DNA of 64,000 nucleotides from Robinsoniella peoriensis (GCF_042680125.1 NZ_JBHTNY010000017.1); one strand, 5' to 3'; positions 8,971-17,036 are shown, counted from the stretch's first letter. Numbers and translations: made by a program. Notes: a model not told the origin generated them from the letters alone.

Positions 8971-9459
8971 TGATCGAATGTTCAAAGGCGATTCAGGTTA
9001 TAAGGGATCATGCGGCGGAATGGAAGATAGATCCTGATAAGGTGACATTGATGGGTTTTTCTGCCGGAGCTTGTCTTGCAGGCGTTTCGGCAACACAATG
9101 GAACGACCCGGAAATTGCAGAAGCATTAGGTGTTGAGTCAACATATATCCGTCCGGATGCAGCCGTTATTGCATATGGCTGTTGGGATAATTCCGGGACA
9201 CTATGGAATGACCCTGAATTTGTAAACCCTGAAGCCTCGCAGTTCCCTAAAAGCTGCCCTCCACAACCTGATGATTACGGAAAAAATGTGTGAATTGAAG
9301 ATCCCGGTAGAACTGCATCTTTATACCGGCGGAGAACATGGAATGAGCGTGGCAAATGAGCTGACTTTCAGAGATGAAGAGTCCAGAAAACTGAATATGG
9401 ACAACCCAAATGTATCATTATGGGTAGAAATGGCAGCAAACTGGATCAAAAGTTTATAG
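8971..9459 (+). pseudogene. Alpha/beta hydrolase (acetylesterase-like), C-terminal part, inverted
   Basis: Reading + from MIECSKAI, the sequence matches the second half of a BD-FAE/acetylxylan-esterase-like hydrolase: HAAEWKIDPDKVTLMGFSAG includes the GFSAG nucleophile elbow (Ser). The frame stops at 9293. The C-terminus continues in another frame from about 9262, with ELHLYTGGEHGM supplying the catalytic His, to the stop at 9459, so bases are missing near 9255-9265. The N-terminal half of the same gene is on the minus strand at 9494-9653. The stop TAG overlaps the ribosome site of the displaced CMD start. Confidence 0.82.
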
Positions 9460-9493
9460 GAGGGATTTGTATGTCAATCAAACAGACAGCAGG
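9460..9493 (+). other. Orphan Shine-Dalgarno and first codons of the CMD-cupin gene
   Basis: AGGAGGGATTTGT precedes ATG at 9471, and the codons read MSIKQTAG, nearly the same as MAVKQTAG at the start of the intact CMD-cupin paralog (47160). After 9493 the homology ends abruptly in antisense hydrolase sequence. This is the missing 5' end of the gene at 8237-8959. Confidence 0.8.
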
Positions 9494-9653
9494 GTTCTGC
9501 TTCAAATGCAGCTAAAGAAGCAAAAGCTCCTCCCGGCAGTATGATGATTGCTCCTCTTCCTTTTTCTGTACCTAATGTACCAATATCATCGTGGATATAG
9601 GTCGTCAGATACACTTCTTTGTTTTCAAACAGCCTGATTTTTTTGTTTATCAT
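9494..9653 (-). pseudogene. Alpha/beta hydrolase N-terminal fragment
   Basis: From the ATG at 9653 (TAGGAGG upstream) the frame reads MINKKIRLFENKEVYLTTYI and on to AIIILPGGAFASLAAFEAEP. The LPGGAF oxyanion-hole motif (HGGG-like) is typical of small esterases. The homology stops at about 9494, where the inverted block begins; only five chance codons follow. About 40-50 residues between this part and the part starting at 8971 appear to be deleted. Confidence 0.8.
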
Positions 9654-9718
9654 ATGAATTTTTCCTCCTACTGTGATTTGTAAGCGATAGAAAAGCAAAT
9701 CCTACTGCCGGAAATCCC

Positions 9719-10720
9719 TTATTTCAGATTTTCCTCGAAGAATTGTTCCAACTTATCAAAAGGAATCGCATCTTTTCCGCCGCCGTCATAGAGGTCGGTA
9801 TGAACAGCATCCGGAATGATCAGCAGTTCCTTGTTGTCTGTATAAGGATTATCCTTTATCATAGCAGCATATGCGTCACGACCAAAATAACAGGAGTGTG
9901 CTTTTTCGCCATGCATCACCAGCACTGCACTGTGAATCTCATTGCTATACTGCAGGATGGGTTGGTTCATAAAGGACATACATCCTATCATATTCCAGCC
10001 TCCGTTAGAATTTAAGGAGCGTTTGTGATAGCCACGGTCAGTCTTATAATAATCGTAATAGTCTGCTACGAAGAACGGTGCATCTTCCGGGAGAGGATCG
10101 ACGACACCGCCGCCCAGTGCATAGCCGTCATTTTTGTAATCCACAATCCGCTGTGCGTTCAGGGCTGCTTTCTTTTCATATCTGGCATCAGCGGAATCCT
10201 CGGCATCAAAATACCCGTTGGCATTAACACGGGACATATCATACATGGTGGAGGCAACCGTCGCCTTAATGCGGGTATCCAGCGCCGCCACATTGAGTGC
10301 CAGACCGCCCCAGCCGCAGATACCGATGATACCGATTTTCTCCGAATCAACATTTTCCTGTACAGACAGGAAATCTACCGCTGCCTGAAAATCCTCGGTA
10401 TTTATGTCAGGAGAAGCCATATACCGGGGGTTGCCGCCACTTTCACCGGTATAAGAAGGGTCAAACGCAATTGTGAGAAAACCACGCTCTGCCATTGTCT
10501 GTGCATACAGCCCTGCAGCCTGCTCCTTCACTGCGCCAAAGGGTCCGCATACCGCAATCGCTGGCAATTTGCCGGAAGCCTCTTTGGGTTCATAAAGGTC
10601 TGCAGCCAGCGTGATGCCATAGCGGTTATGAAATGTTATTTTACGATGGTCCACCTTTTCACTTTTCGGGAATGTTTTATCCCATTCATTTGTTAATTCC
10701 AATTTTACAGTATCTTCCAT
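9719..10720 (-). CDS. Alpha/beta hydrolase, dienelactone-hydrolase/X-Pro-like
   Basis: 333 residues. The elbow GIIGICGWGG carries Cys at the nucleophile position, as in dienelactone hydrolases. Asp and His candidates lie in the later region (LIIPDAVHTDLYD). The lid region includes an aromatic YYDYYKTDRGYHKRS stretch. It resembles large hydrolases often found next to aldo/keto reductases in Clostridia. It probably hydrolyses a small ester, lactone or thioester. AGGAAGG lies upstream of the ATG. It is preceded by the 72-residue gene at 10740 and heads the minus-strand run together with it. Confidence 0.85.
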   Translation of the reverse strand: MEDTVKLELTNEWDKTFPKSEKVDHRKITFHNRYGITLAADLYEPKEASGKLPAIAVCGPFGAVKEQAAGLYAQTMAERGFLTIAFDPSYTGESGGNPRYMASPDINTEDFQAAVDFLSVQENVDSEKIGIIGICGWGGLALNVAALDTRIKATVASTMYDMSRVNANGYFDAEDSADARYEKKAALNAQRIVDYKNDGYALGGGVVDPLPEDAPFFVADYYDYYKTDRGYHKRSLNSNGGWNMIGCMSFMNQPILQYSNEIHSAVLVMHGEKAHSCYFGRDAYAAMIKDNPYTDNKELLIIPDAVHTDLYDGGGKDAIPFDKLEQFFEENLK

Positions 10721-10739
10721 TTTACAATACCATCCTTCC

Positions 10740-10958
10740 TTATTGTTTTCTGATTGTTAATTGTTGTTTTTCCATACGTCTTACTAAAAAATCAAGACAA
10801 TCTACTTTTTCCTGACTTTCATGCAGGCTGTTCATCATTATGCATCGGTGTCTCCTCAGCATTCTGACAGCATCCTGAATCTGCCCTTGTTCGTACAGCC
10901 GGCAGACGTCTGCAATGGTCTTTGCTTCACAGCCTGCATCTTTTAAATTCTGAATCAA
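10740..10958 (-). CDS. Small conserved hypothetical protein
   Basis: About 72 residues, starting at TTG (10958) with GGAGG overlapping closely upstream; no ATG is available in frame, so the start is uncertain. The sequence is amphipathic helical: NLKDAGC, RLYEQGQIQDAVRMLRRHRC and ELHESQ-like SLHESQEKVDCLDFLVRRME. I recall similar short proteins next to redox operons in Lachnospiraceae but know no function. It is the first gene of the run facing the LysR gene at 11083. Confidence 0.7.
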   Translation of the reverse strand: MIQNLKDAGCEAKTIADVCRLYEQGQIQDAVRMLRRHRCIMMNSLHESQEKVDCLDFLVRRMEKQQLTIRKQ

Positions 10959-10996
10959 ATCCTCCGTATGACCGCCTCCCTTCCTCTTCTGTTTTT

Positions 10997-11050
10997 ATTA
11001 TATTCTCTTGATTTTCTTCACGCTAATAGTTATAATTTATATCATGATAT
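10997..11050. promoter_or_regulatory. Divergent control region: sigma-A promoter and operator palindrome for LysR at 11083
   Basis: On the + strand TTGATT (11008-11013), a 17-bp spacer and TATAAT (11031-11036) form a near-consensus promoter. The perfect palindrome ATATCATGATAT (11039-11050) covers the predicted transcription start, and the half-site AATATCAT recurs at 11061. On the minus strand TATAAT (10997-11002) has no good -35, which fits a LysR-activated promoter for the run starting at 10958. The autorepressor reading is inferred. Confidence 0.6.
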
Positions 11051-11082
11051 GAATTTCTAGAATATCATGGAGGTGAATTCAT

Positions 11083-11961
11083 ATGGAACTGAGAACCATG
11101 CGATACTTTCTTGCGGTTGCAAGAGAAGAAAATATGACCCGTGCGGCAGAACTGCTCCACGTTACCCAGCCCACACTTTCCAAGCAGTTAAAAGCGCTGG
11201 AAGATGAACTTGGGAAAAAGCTGTTCATCCGGCACAGCTTCAGCATACAGCTTACCGAAGAAGGTATCCTGCTGAGAAAACGGGCTGAGGACCTGGTGAA
11301 AATGGCTGACAAGATCACAGAAGAGTTTCACACGTTAGATGACATTTTAGGCGGTGATGTTTATTTCGGCCTGGCAGAATCTTACCAGATCAGACACCTT
11401 GCCGCCACAATCAGAACTTTTAAGAATATCTACCCTGACCTGCACTATCATATAACCAGCGGCGATACAGAACAGGTCACGGAGAAACTGGACAAAGGCA
11501 TAATTGATTTTGCTGTGCTGGCACAGGAACCTAATGCAGAGAAATACCACTATCTTCCATTTCCCGGCGCTGATTTATGGGGCGTTGTCATGCCAGATGA
11601 CTGTCTGCTTGCCCAAAAAGAAGCTATCTGCGCCGATGATTTATTCGGGCTTCCCTTATTCTGTTCAGAGCAGGGATGGAACAATGATATTTCTAAATGG
11701 TGCGGCAACAGCATGGATAAATTACACCTTGAAGGTTCTTTCCGTCTGTCTTATAACGGCTCTCTTTTTGTCAAAGAACGCCTTGGCTATTTATTGACTT
11801 TTAAGCATCTGATTGATACAAATCCAGACAGCGGCCTTGTTTTCCGTCCCCTCACACCTAGACTCGAAACAAATATGTACCTGATATGGAAAAAATATCA
11901 GGTTTTTACGCCCATTGCTGAACGATTGCTTGAAATGTTAAAATCAAATTTTTCAGAATGA
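11083..11961 (+). CDS. LysR-family transcriptional regulator
   Basis: 292 residues. Winged HTH (1-60, VTQPTLSKQLKALEDELG) and an effector-binding domain. ATGGAGGTGAATTCAT precedes the ATG. The C-terminus FRPLTPRLETNMYLIWKKYQ is closely similar to the LysR at 621 and 35466. Being divergent from the hydrolase/CMD/Fe-ADH run and having an operator-like palindrome between them, it is the most likely regulator of that run. Inducer unknown. Confidence 0.92.
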   Translation: MELRTMRYFLAVAREENMTRAAELLHVTQPTLSKQLKALEDELGKKLFIRHSFSIQLTEEGILLRKRAEDLVKMADKITEEFHTLDDILGGDVYFGLAESYQIRHLAATIRTFKNIYPDLHYHITSGDTEQVTEKLDKGIIDFAVLAQEPNAEKYHYLPFPGADLWGVVMPDDCLLAQKEAICADDLFGLPLFCSEQGWNNDISKWCGNSMDKLHLEGSFRLSYNGSLFVKERLGYLLTFKHLIDTNPDSGLVFRPLTPRLETNMYLIWKKYQVFTPIAERLLEMLKSNFSE

Positions 11962-12109
11962 ACATTAAAACAATGTTATAAGAAAATTTCAAGAAAATGT
12001 ACATCTTTTCTATTTAGATTAGAAATTAATTTGCGAAATCATAAAGAAAAACAAAGATACTTTTGACTTATTTAAAAACGTTTATATTTCAAATGAACTT
12101 CCCAGACCA

Positions 12110-12147
12110 ACCAGCACCGTAACGCCGGAGACGGGTGCGGTGCTGGT
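12110..12147. repeat. Strong stem-loop between LysR and the mobile remnant
   Basis: ACCAGCACCG (12110-12119) pairs perfectly with CGGTGCTGGT (12138-12147) around an 18-nt GC-rich loop; flanking AGACC/GGTCT can extend or shift the pairing. There is no T-run, so it is not a standard terminator. The surrounding 11962-12257 shows no gene. It lies ~110 bp beyond the end of the lysozyme-CHAP gene and may be an element-end structure. Confidence 0.5.
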
Positions 12148-12257
12148 CTATGACAGATAAAATATTGGCTAGAACCGAAACACTTACAGCAAAAACACTG
12201 GGAGTTCAATCCATCAGCAAGTGCTTTGCTAATCCATTCAAGAGTTTTTGTAACTCA

Positions 12258-13214
12258 TTAGCTTAAAGTTCCAAATCCCATAATTGTAGGAGAATTAATC
12301 GGATAACTCCGCTCCCTTACTGCATCCCCAGAATTCCCTTCCACCGTATAAACAATCCCTCCTTCACATTTCTCTACAATCCCCACATGGTCACTCACTC
12401 CATCATAGACACCATTTTCCGGCCAGTCGAAAAAAATGATCGTTCCTGCCACCGGAGTGTAACTCCCCCTGTCTTTCCACCGCCCTTGGCTTTTAAACCA
12501 TTCAATCCCCGTAGGACAAAATGAAAATCTCGGCACACTCCCTGATGCGATCAATCCACTCTGATCCGCACACCAGCTGACAAAACAGGCGCACCACGGT
12601 TCCCTATGGTCAAATCCATACCATGACCAGAACTTCTGCCCTCCCTCGTTTCCAAGCTGTGTCTTTGCAATCGTCACGATCTGTTCATTTCCAAACAATC
12701 CGGCAAACAGGCCGCCACCACCTGCATAATACCGCAGCACATGGGGCACATACTCCGGGTCGCCATACCTTGCCCACCCATGGGATCCTGCCTGCTCCTG
12801 CGAAAACTGCAGGGCATTTGCCTCGCTGTATCCCCCATGGTTGCGTATCGCCCAAGCTATGTATCCATTCCCGTAATTATATCCCTGAAGGCTGAGTTTC
12901 AGCTTGTCCATATCATAAGGGCTTTCACATCCAGCCTCAGTAACACAGCTGGCATAATACTGCACTCCCACCTGAATGGAATACTCCGGCTCTGTAATGG
13001 CATTGGGACTGTTTGGGAATCTGGTGTTATAAGGACATTCACTGGACTGCATGGGGTCTGTCCCACGTCCTCCTGATTCCTGCATCATGATCGCCTGCAG
13101 TACCGAGACATAGTTCGGGATCCCATATTTAGAAGCATATCTTTGGATGGTAGGAGTATAGTTCATCACTTCCTGACTCAAAGGCTCTGCACTTTGGGAG
13201 CCGCCGGAAAACAT
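12258..13214 (-). CDS. Conjugation-type peptidoglycan hydrolase: lysozyme-like plus CHAP domain
   Basis: 318 residues. The N-terminal ~150 residues are a CwlT-like lysozyme domain (SVLQAIMMQESGG with catalytic Glu). The C-terminal part is a CHAP amidase with Cys in EPWCACFVSWC, His in DHVGIV and Asn/Glu in TVEGNSG. Such bifunctional enzymes open the wall for conjugation pores of Gram-positive integrative elements. A hydrophobic stretch FILVFIVIIGIIAGA lies in frame just upstream of the ATG, but no start codon serves it, so the membrane anchor has been cut off. The 5' end is fused to the DUF6674-like gene by deletion. Confidence 0.85.
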   Translation of the reverse strand: MFSGGSQSAEPLSQEVMNYTPTIQRYASKYGIPNYVSVLQAIMMQESGGRGTDPMQSSECPYNTRFPNSPNAITEPEYSIQVGVQYYASCVTEAGCESPYDMDKLKLSLQGYNYGNGYIAWAIRNHGGYSEANALQFSQEQAGSHGWARYGDPEYVPHVLRYYAGGGGLFAGLFGNEQIVTIAKTQLGNEGGQKFWSWYGFDHREPWCACFVSWCADQSGLIASGSVPRFSFCPTGIEWFKSQGRWKDRGSYTPVAGTIIFFDWPENGVYDGVSDHVGIVEKCEGGIVYTVEGNSGDAVRERSYPINSPTIMGFGTLS

Positions 13215-13240
13215 GGCTCCGGCAATTATGCCGATGATAA

Positions 13241-13507
13241 CTATAAAAACAAGGATGAACCCTCCACTCTTGTCACTACCCGGAGGGCGGCTGCTTTGAT
13301 CCCGCTGTCTTTGATTTCCCCCAGCTGCTCTTTGACTTCCTTCAGTTCCGTCAGCACTGCCCCCAGCTGTTCGTCCATGGTATCCAGATACTGCGCTAGA
13401 CCCATGACCTGTTTCTTTTCCTCTTTCATGCCGTTATCTTCTAATATCTGGAGCAGTTCCTGCAGCTGCTCCTGCTCCATCAGCGGAACACTCAATGATG
13501 TTTTCAT
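13241..13507 (-). pseudogene. DUF6674-like element protein, C-terminally truncated
   Basis: 88 residues. QEQLQELLQILEDNGMKEE, QYLDTMDEQLGAVLTELKEVKEQL and GIKAAALRVVTRV are helical and resemble the start of DUF6674-type proteins of clostridial integrative elements, from memory of that family. The ATG has GGGAG upstream. Homology stops at RVVTRV, after which the DNA enters the membrane segment of the lysozyme-CHAP gene in the -1 frame. The end is GTTTTTATAG, close to but not a canonical slippery heptamer. Confidence 0.6.
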
Positions 13508-13574
13508 TCGCTGTCACTCCCTTCTCACTCTAAAAACACCACACCCAGTATCCGGGTGCAGTGTCTGTATCGTT

Positions 13575-13972
13575 TTATAAATATAGTCCATATAGCTTAT
13601 CTCGTTGCTTTTCCTTCTTTTGACTTATTCCCGATGCTGTGGACATCAGTTGATACAGCTTGGTCGAACGGGGCCAGGTATTTTCAAAAGGTACGATATT
13701 CCCGGAACAGCGGATTAATCCGTGGCCTGCGCCCACGTTTGTGATGTAGGAAAGTTGGTTGTCTGAAATGTTCAAAAGTTTCGCCAGCTCTTCCCGGTCT
13801 GTGCTTGCCTGATTCAAAAGGATCAGGAATTCACTGTTGGCGAGCATGAGCCTTGCCGTATCCGATTTTAAAAGTTCCTCCACGTTCTGCGTCAACCCGG
13901 TCACAAAGCCATAATACTTCCGGATCCTCTTATACAGCCGATAGAAAAAGTCAGCGCTGTACTTATACCGGA
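13575..13972 (-). pseudogene. VirB4/TraE-type conjugation ATPase, C-terminal fragment
   Basis: From YSADFFYRLYKRIRKYYGF (about 13960) to the stop at 13575 the frame matches the C-terminal ~130 residues of VirB4-like ATPases: GLTQNVEELLKSDTARLMLANSEF (sensor/arginine region) and GLIRCSGNIVPFENTWP. The Walker motifs are absent because the sequence begins directly after the stop codon of the thioredoxin gene at 13974. Thus ~80% of the gene was replaced or deleted at that join. It identifies the region as a conjugative-element relic. Confidence 0.85.
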
Positions 13973-13973
13973 A

Positions 13974-14330
13974 CTATCCCCTTACCCTCTTTAGAATCTC
14001 GATCACTTCCTCTTTTTTCAACACTTTTCCATATGATACCACCTTGCCATCAACAATAAGCGCCGGGGTACTCATGACTCCGTATGCAGCTATTTTCTCA
14101 AAATCTGTCACATGTTCAATAGCAGTATCCATCCCCAGTTTTTTTAATGCTTCTGCGGTTGCCGCCTCCAACTGATTGCACTTTACACATCCACTGCCGA
14201 GAACCTTCACGCCAGTTTGTGCCTTTTCCTGTTCCGCCTGCTCCATTGTCTCTGGTGTACAGTTTCCACCGCAGCAGCAGCCTGCCTCTTTGCTTTTTTC
14301 TTTCTTCTTTTTGAAATCAAACAGTCCCAT
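13974..14330 (-). CDS. Thioredoxin/redox-active disulfide protein of an arsenic-type operon
   Basis: 118 residues. The C-terminal ~75 residues are a TM0996/MTH895-like small thioredoxin with GSGCVKCNQLE (CxxC) and STPALIVDGKVVSYGK. The N-terminus carries a Lys-rich stretch and a GCCCGGNC cysteine cluster that may bind metal(loid). It lies 12 bp downstream of the ArsP-like permease gene and ends the arsR-permease operon. It probably reduces or hands over a thiol-reactive substrate. The stop abuts the truncated VirB4 gene. Confidence 0.88.
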   Translation of the reverse strand: MGLFDFKKKKEKSKEAGCCCGGNCTPETMEQAEQEKAQTGVKVLGSGCVKCNQLEAATAEALKKLGMDTAIEHVTDFEKIAAYGVMSTPALIVDGKVVSYGKVLKKEEVIEILKRVRG

Positions 14331-14342
14331 ATTCCAATCCTC

Positions 14343-15341
14343 CTACATCATTAAATATTGAAATGCATTAAACAAGTATCCCACTATAATAATCCCTATC
14401 GTACAGATTCCGATAAAGAGTGCCAAAAGTTTCGGCTTGACCGCCTTGCGGAGCATGATCAGTGACGGCAGGCTTAGTGTAGTGACTGCCATCATAAATG
14501 CCAGAATCGTTCCCAATTGTGCACCCTTATAAAGCAACGCCTCCGCCACCGGAATGGTTCCGAAAATATCGGCATACATCGGGATGCCGATGAGTGTGGC
14601 CAGGATGACTCCAAAAGGGTTGTTACTTCCAAGGACAGTTTCTACCCAGCTCTCCGGTATCCAGTTGTGTATGAGCGCCCCGATCCCCACTCCTACCAAG
14701 ATGTAAGGGAACACTTTTTTAAATGTGGAAATTACCTGTTCCTTTGCATAAGTCAGCCGTTCTTTCTTTGTCAAAGTTGGAGATTCTATATCCACGGCAC
14801 TTGCATTTCGGATAAATTCTTCCACATACGGCTCCATGTGCAGTTTTTCAATCAAGGTACCGCCCACAATGGCAATGACCAATCCAACCACCACATAAAT
14901 GACTGCCACTCTGCTCCCAAAAATACTCATCAGCAAAATCAGGCTCCCGATATCTACCATTGGGGAGGAAATCAAAAAAGAAAAGGTCACACCCAGCGGA
15001 AGTCCTGCACTTGTAAACCCTATAAACAGCGGGATGGATGAACAGGAACAAAACGGTGTCACAGTTCCAAGCAAAGCTGCAATACTATTTGCCCAGATTC
15101 CGTGAAAACGCCCCATAATCTTCTTGCTGCGTTCCGGCGGGAAATAGCTTTGGATATACGAAATCATATAGATCAGGATACACAGCAGGATTGTGATTTT
15201 CAATACATCGTAAAGGAAAAACTGAACACTTCCCCCAACCCGTGACGTGACATCCAATCCTACTGTTGCCAGAAACCTGCCGATCAGTTCATTCAGCCAT
15301 TTCATCCCAAGTATCTCGTTTTGAATAAAATCCCATATCAT
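14343..15341 (-). CDS. Permease of the ArsP/YraQ (DUF318) family
   Basis: 332 residues, about 8 membrane helices. The hallmark TPFCSCSSIPLFIGF is present, with a second PMVDIGSLILL segment. ArsP members export trivalent organoarsenicals; other members are uncharacterised. The ATG overlaps the end of arsR by 4 bp (15338-15341), so translation is coupled. With ArsR upstream and a cysteine-rich thioredoxin downstream, a metalloid-resistance role is the best inference. It is probably cargo in the mobile remnant. Confidence 0.88.
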   Translation of the reverse strand: MIWDFIQNEILGMKWLNELIGRFLATVGLDVTSRVGGSVQFFLYDVLKITILLCILIYMISYIQSYFPPERSKKIMGRFHGIWANSIAALLGTVTPFCSCSSIPLFIGFTSAGLPLGVTFSFLISSPMVDIGSLILLMSIFGSRVAVIYVVVGLVIAIVGGTLIEKLHMEPYVEEFIRNASAVDIESPTLTKKERLTYAKEQVISTFKKVFPYILVGVGIGALIHNWIPESWVETVLGSNNPFGVILATLIGIPMYADIFGTIPVAEALLYKGAQLGTILAFMMAVTTLSLPSLIMLRKAVKPKLLALFIGICTIGIIIVGYLFNAFQYLMM

Positions 15342-15643
15342 CTGCAGTCACCCCCACTTTCTTTACAGCAGGATAATCCGTCAATAAACTGTTTGAATGC
15401 CTGAAGCGTTTCACAGTTCAAAGAATAATGACTCCACTTCCCTTCCTTCCGTGATTCCACCAGACCGCACTCACATAGTATTTTCATATGATGGGATAGG
15501 GTTGGCTGTGTGATCTCAAATTTTTCTAACAGCTTGCACCCACATTTCTCTCCGTCAGACAGCATCTGTACAATCTGCAGCCGGTTGGAATCACCAAGGG
15601 CTTTACATATTAATGCAATATCAATCGTATTCATACTTTTCAC
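15338..15643 (-). CDS. arsR: ArsR/SmtB-family metalloregulator
   Basis: 101 residues. Winged HTH with EKCGCKLLEKFEITQPTLSHHMKILCECGLV: the CxC in the first helix of the HTH is an ArsR-type As(III)/metalloid site; further Cys occur in LSCCKESGGDC at the C-terminus. It represses its own operon until metalloid binds. A consensus promoter flanked by two operator-like repeats lies just upstream (15646-15702). Confidence 0.92.
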   Translation of the reverse strand: MKSMNTIDIALICKALGDSNRLQIVQMLSDGEKCGCKLLEKFEITQPTLSHHMKILCECGLVESRKEGKWSHYSLNCETLQAFKQFIDGLSCCKESGGDCR

Positions 15644-15645
15644 CT

Positions 15646-15702
15646 CACATAGATATTTGTCTATGTGTTTATTATATGCAATACATAGATGATTGTCAAT
15701 GT
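15646..15702 (-). promoter_or_regulatory. arsR promoter between two operator repeats
   Basis: On the minus strand TTGACA (15694-15699), exactly 17 bp, then TATAAT (15671-15676): a full consensus sigma-A promoter. CACATAGA-N6-TCTATGTG (15646-15667) is a perfect inverted repeat over the start-site region. ACATAGA-N6-TCAATGT (15683-15702) is a one-mismatch copy over the -35. This is the expected layout for ArsR repression. Confidence 0.85.
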
Positions 15703-15762
15703 GTTTTTTATTTTCCAGATTATTATAATATTGTTCTACAGCAACAGCATCCCTTCTTTCTG

Positions 15763-15805
15763 CAAAAAATAGCAGGATGTACTCTTTTTACGGAATACAT
15801 CCTGC
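15763..15805 (-). terminator. Rho-independent terminator of the gene at 15834
   Basis: GCAGGATGTA (15772-15781) and TACATCCTGC (15796-15805) form a 10-bp stem, followed on the minus strand by ATTTTTT (15763-15770). It ends transcription of the small membrane protein gene before the ars promoter. Confidence 0.85.
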
Positions 15806-15833
15806 CTGTAAGTTCTCCATATTTCATTGTTTC

Positions 15834-16085
15834 TCAGCTGTCTCTCCCCTGATTCATCTCAGGAGCGAATGCCTTTACTGCCGTTTTCCCGAATTTAACC
15901 ATAAGGGGGATATAAGTAACCAAAAATACCGTGAATGCCATAAGGAATGGGTATTTCTTCTTCTCCTCGGGGATACATAATCCGATCATGATTCCCATGG
16001 CGCACAAACAAAATTTTACCAGCGCCAGATCCTTCCAGTCACTTTCTTTTATAAACTGATCCGCACATGCAAACAGTTTCTTCAT
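15834..16085 (-). CDS. Small two-helix membrane protein
   Basis: 83 residues with two hydrophobic segments (ALVKFCLCAMGIMIGLCI and YPFLMAFTVFLVTYIPLMV). The start has AAAGGAGG upstream. Small proteins of this shape are common next to thioredoxin/permease genes in clostridial genomes; I know no tested function. It has its own terminator, so it is a single-gene unit upstream of arsR. Confidence 0.75.
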   Translation of the reverse strand: MKKLFACADQFIKESDWKDLALVKFCLCAMGIMIGLCIPEEKKKYPFLMAFTVFLVTYIPLMVKFGKTAVKAFAPEMNQGRDS

Positions 16086-16250
16086 AACCAGATACCTCCT
16101 TTTTCCGTGGTCTTTCCTTCTTTTATTTTACCACAGAAACAAGGAACCGTCCTCTGATTTCTTCTCTATGTTTTATGCAACGGACTGTTGCACAACACCT
16201 CATTCTTGAACAGTTTCTCACTGTAGTTACAAATATCCTGCCAAACACTT

Positions 16251-17036
16251 TTACCGCTCCCTGTCCTGTTTTCGCTCCGTACTCTTTCCCTTGGAAACCG
16301 GACAGATAAAATCCCTCACCATCTCCGAATACCGTGCCTGCTCCTCGCCAAAAAATCGTATAAGAGGTTCGTAATCACCCTTTAACTGGGCGTTATTCAG
16401 GCATTCATAATATTCTGCTTTCCGCTCATCCCCTATGATAAACGGCATGATACGGCTTCTCAGACATTCTTTGAAGAGGATCATTCTCCCCGTGCGGCCG
16501 TTCCCGTCTTGGAAGGGGTGGATCTGCTCAAACCTCGCATGCAGTTCGGCTAAGTCTCGCAAATCATGGGATCCTTTGCTGTTATAGCTGTCCAGAAGCG
16601 CCTGCATATCCGCTTCTACTTCTTCCGGCGCAGATGTCACGATATCCGAGACCATGTTTCTTCTGTTTTTGTATTCCCCGATGGGATACCCATTGGCGAT
16701 GTCCTCAAACACGCCTGCCTTTAACCGATAGTGGTATTCTTTAATCAGCTTTTGGCTCAGTTCCTCTTCGCAGGTCTGCAGCATATAGTTGAACATGGTG
16801 AAATGCCCGGTCATTTCTTCCACGTCTTTTGTACGGAAGACCGTGCCGTCTGCCCGGATCGTACCCGTTTCAAAAATAGAGGCTGTCTGCTTTTCCGTCA
16901 GCGTACTTCCCTCGATACGGTTGGAATTGTAGGCAAGTTTCCTCTGTGTGAGTGCATAGACACCGCCTCTGTCATTTCTCTCTACCTCGATGTGGAACCT
17001 GTTCTTCAGTAGCTCCACCATTTTATTGTCATCCAT
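16251..17036 (-). CDS. fic: Fic-domain protein (putative AMPylase) with N-terminal inhibitory motif
   Basis: 261 residues. The full Fic motif HPFQDGNGRTGR is present, so the core is predicted to transfer AMP (or another nucleotide group) to a protein hydroxyl. Near residue 40 the SNRIEG sequence fits the (S/T)xxxE(G/N) inhibitory motif, which marks a self-inhibited class II Fic. AAGGAG precedes the ATG. No antitoxin gene flanks it, consistent with built-in inhibition. It is probably cargo of the mobile remnant; target unknown. Confidence 0.92.
   Translation of the reverse strand: MDDNKMVELLKNRFHIEVERNDRGGVYALTQRKLAYNSNRIEGSTLTEKQTASIFETGTIRADGTVFRTKDVEEMTGHFTMFNYMLQTCEEELSQKLIKEYHYRLKAGVFEDIANGYPIGEYKNRRNMVSDIVTSAPEEVEADMQALLDSYNSKGSHDLRDLAELHARFEQIHPFQDGNGRTGRMILFKECLRSRIMPFIIGDERKAEYYECLNNAQLKGDYEPLIRFFGEEQARYSEMVRDFICPVSKGKSTERKQDRER

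Noticed and set aside
8971..9494. Invertible switch with recombinase sites
   Set aside because: I compared the two borders and found no inverted repeats or nearby recombinase gene; a one-off rearrangement is simpler.
10025..10696. 223-residue + strand open frame
   Set aside because: Antisense shadow of the alpha/beta hydrolase at 9719, which has motifs and a proper start.
13241..13260. Programmed -1 frameshift site
   Set aside because: GTTTTTA is not a canonical X-XXY-YYZ heptamer, and the junction looks like a deletion scar; kept only as a remark.
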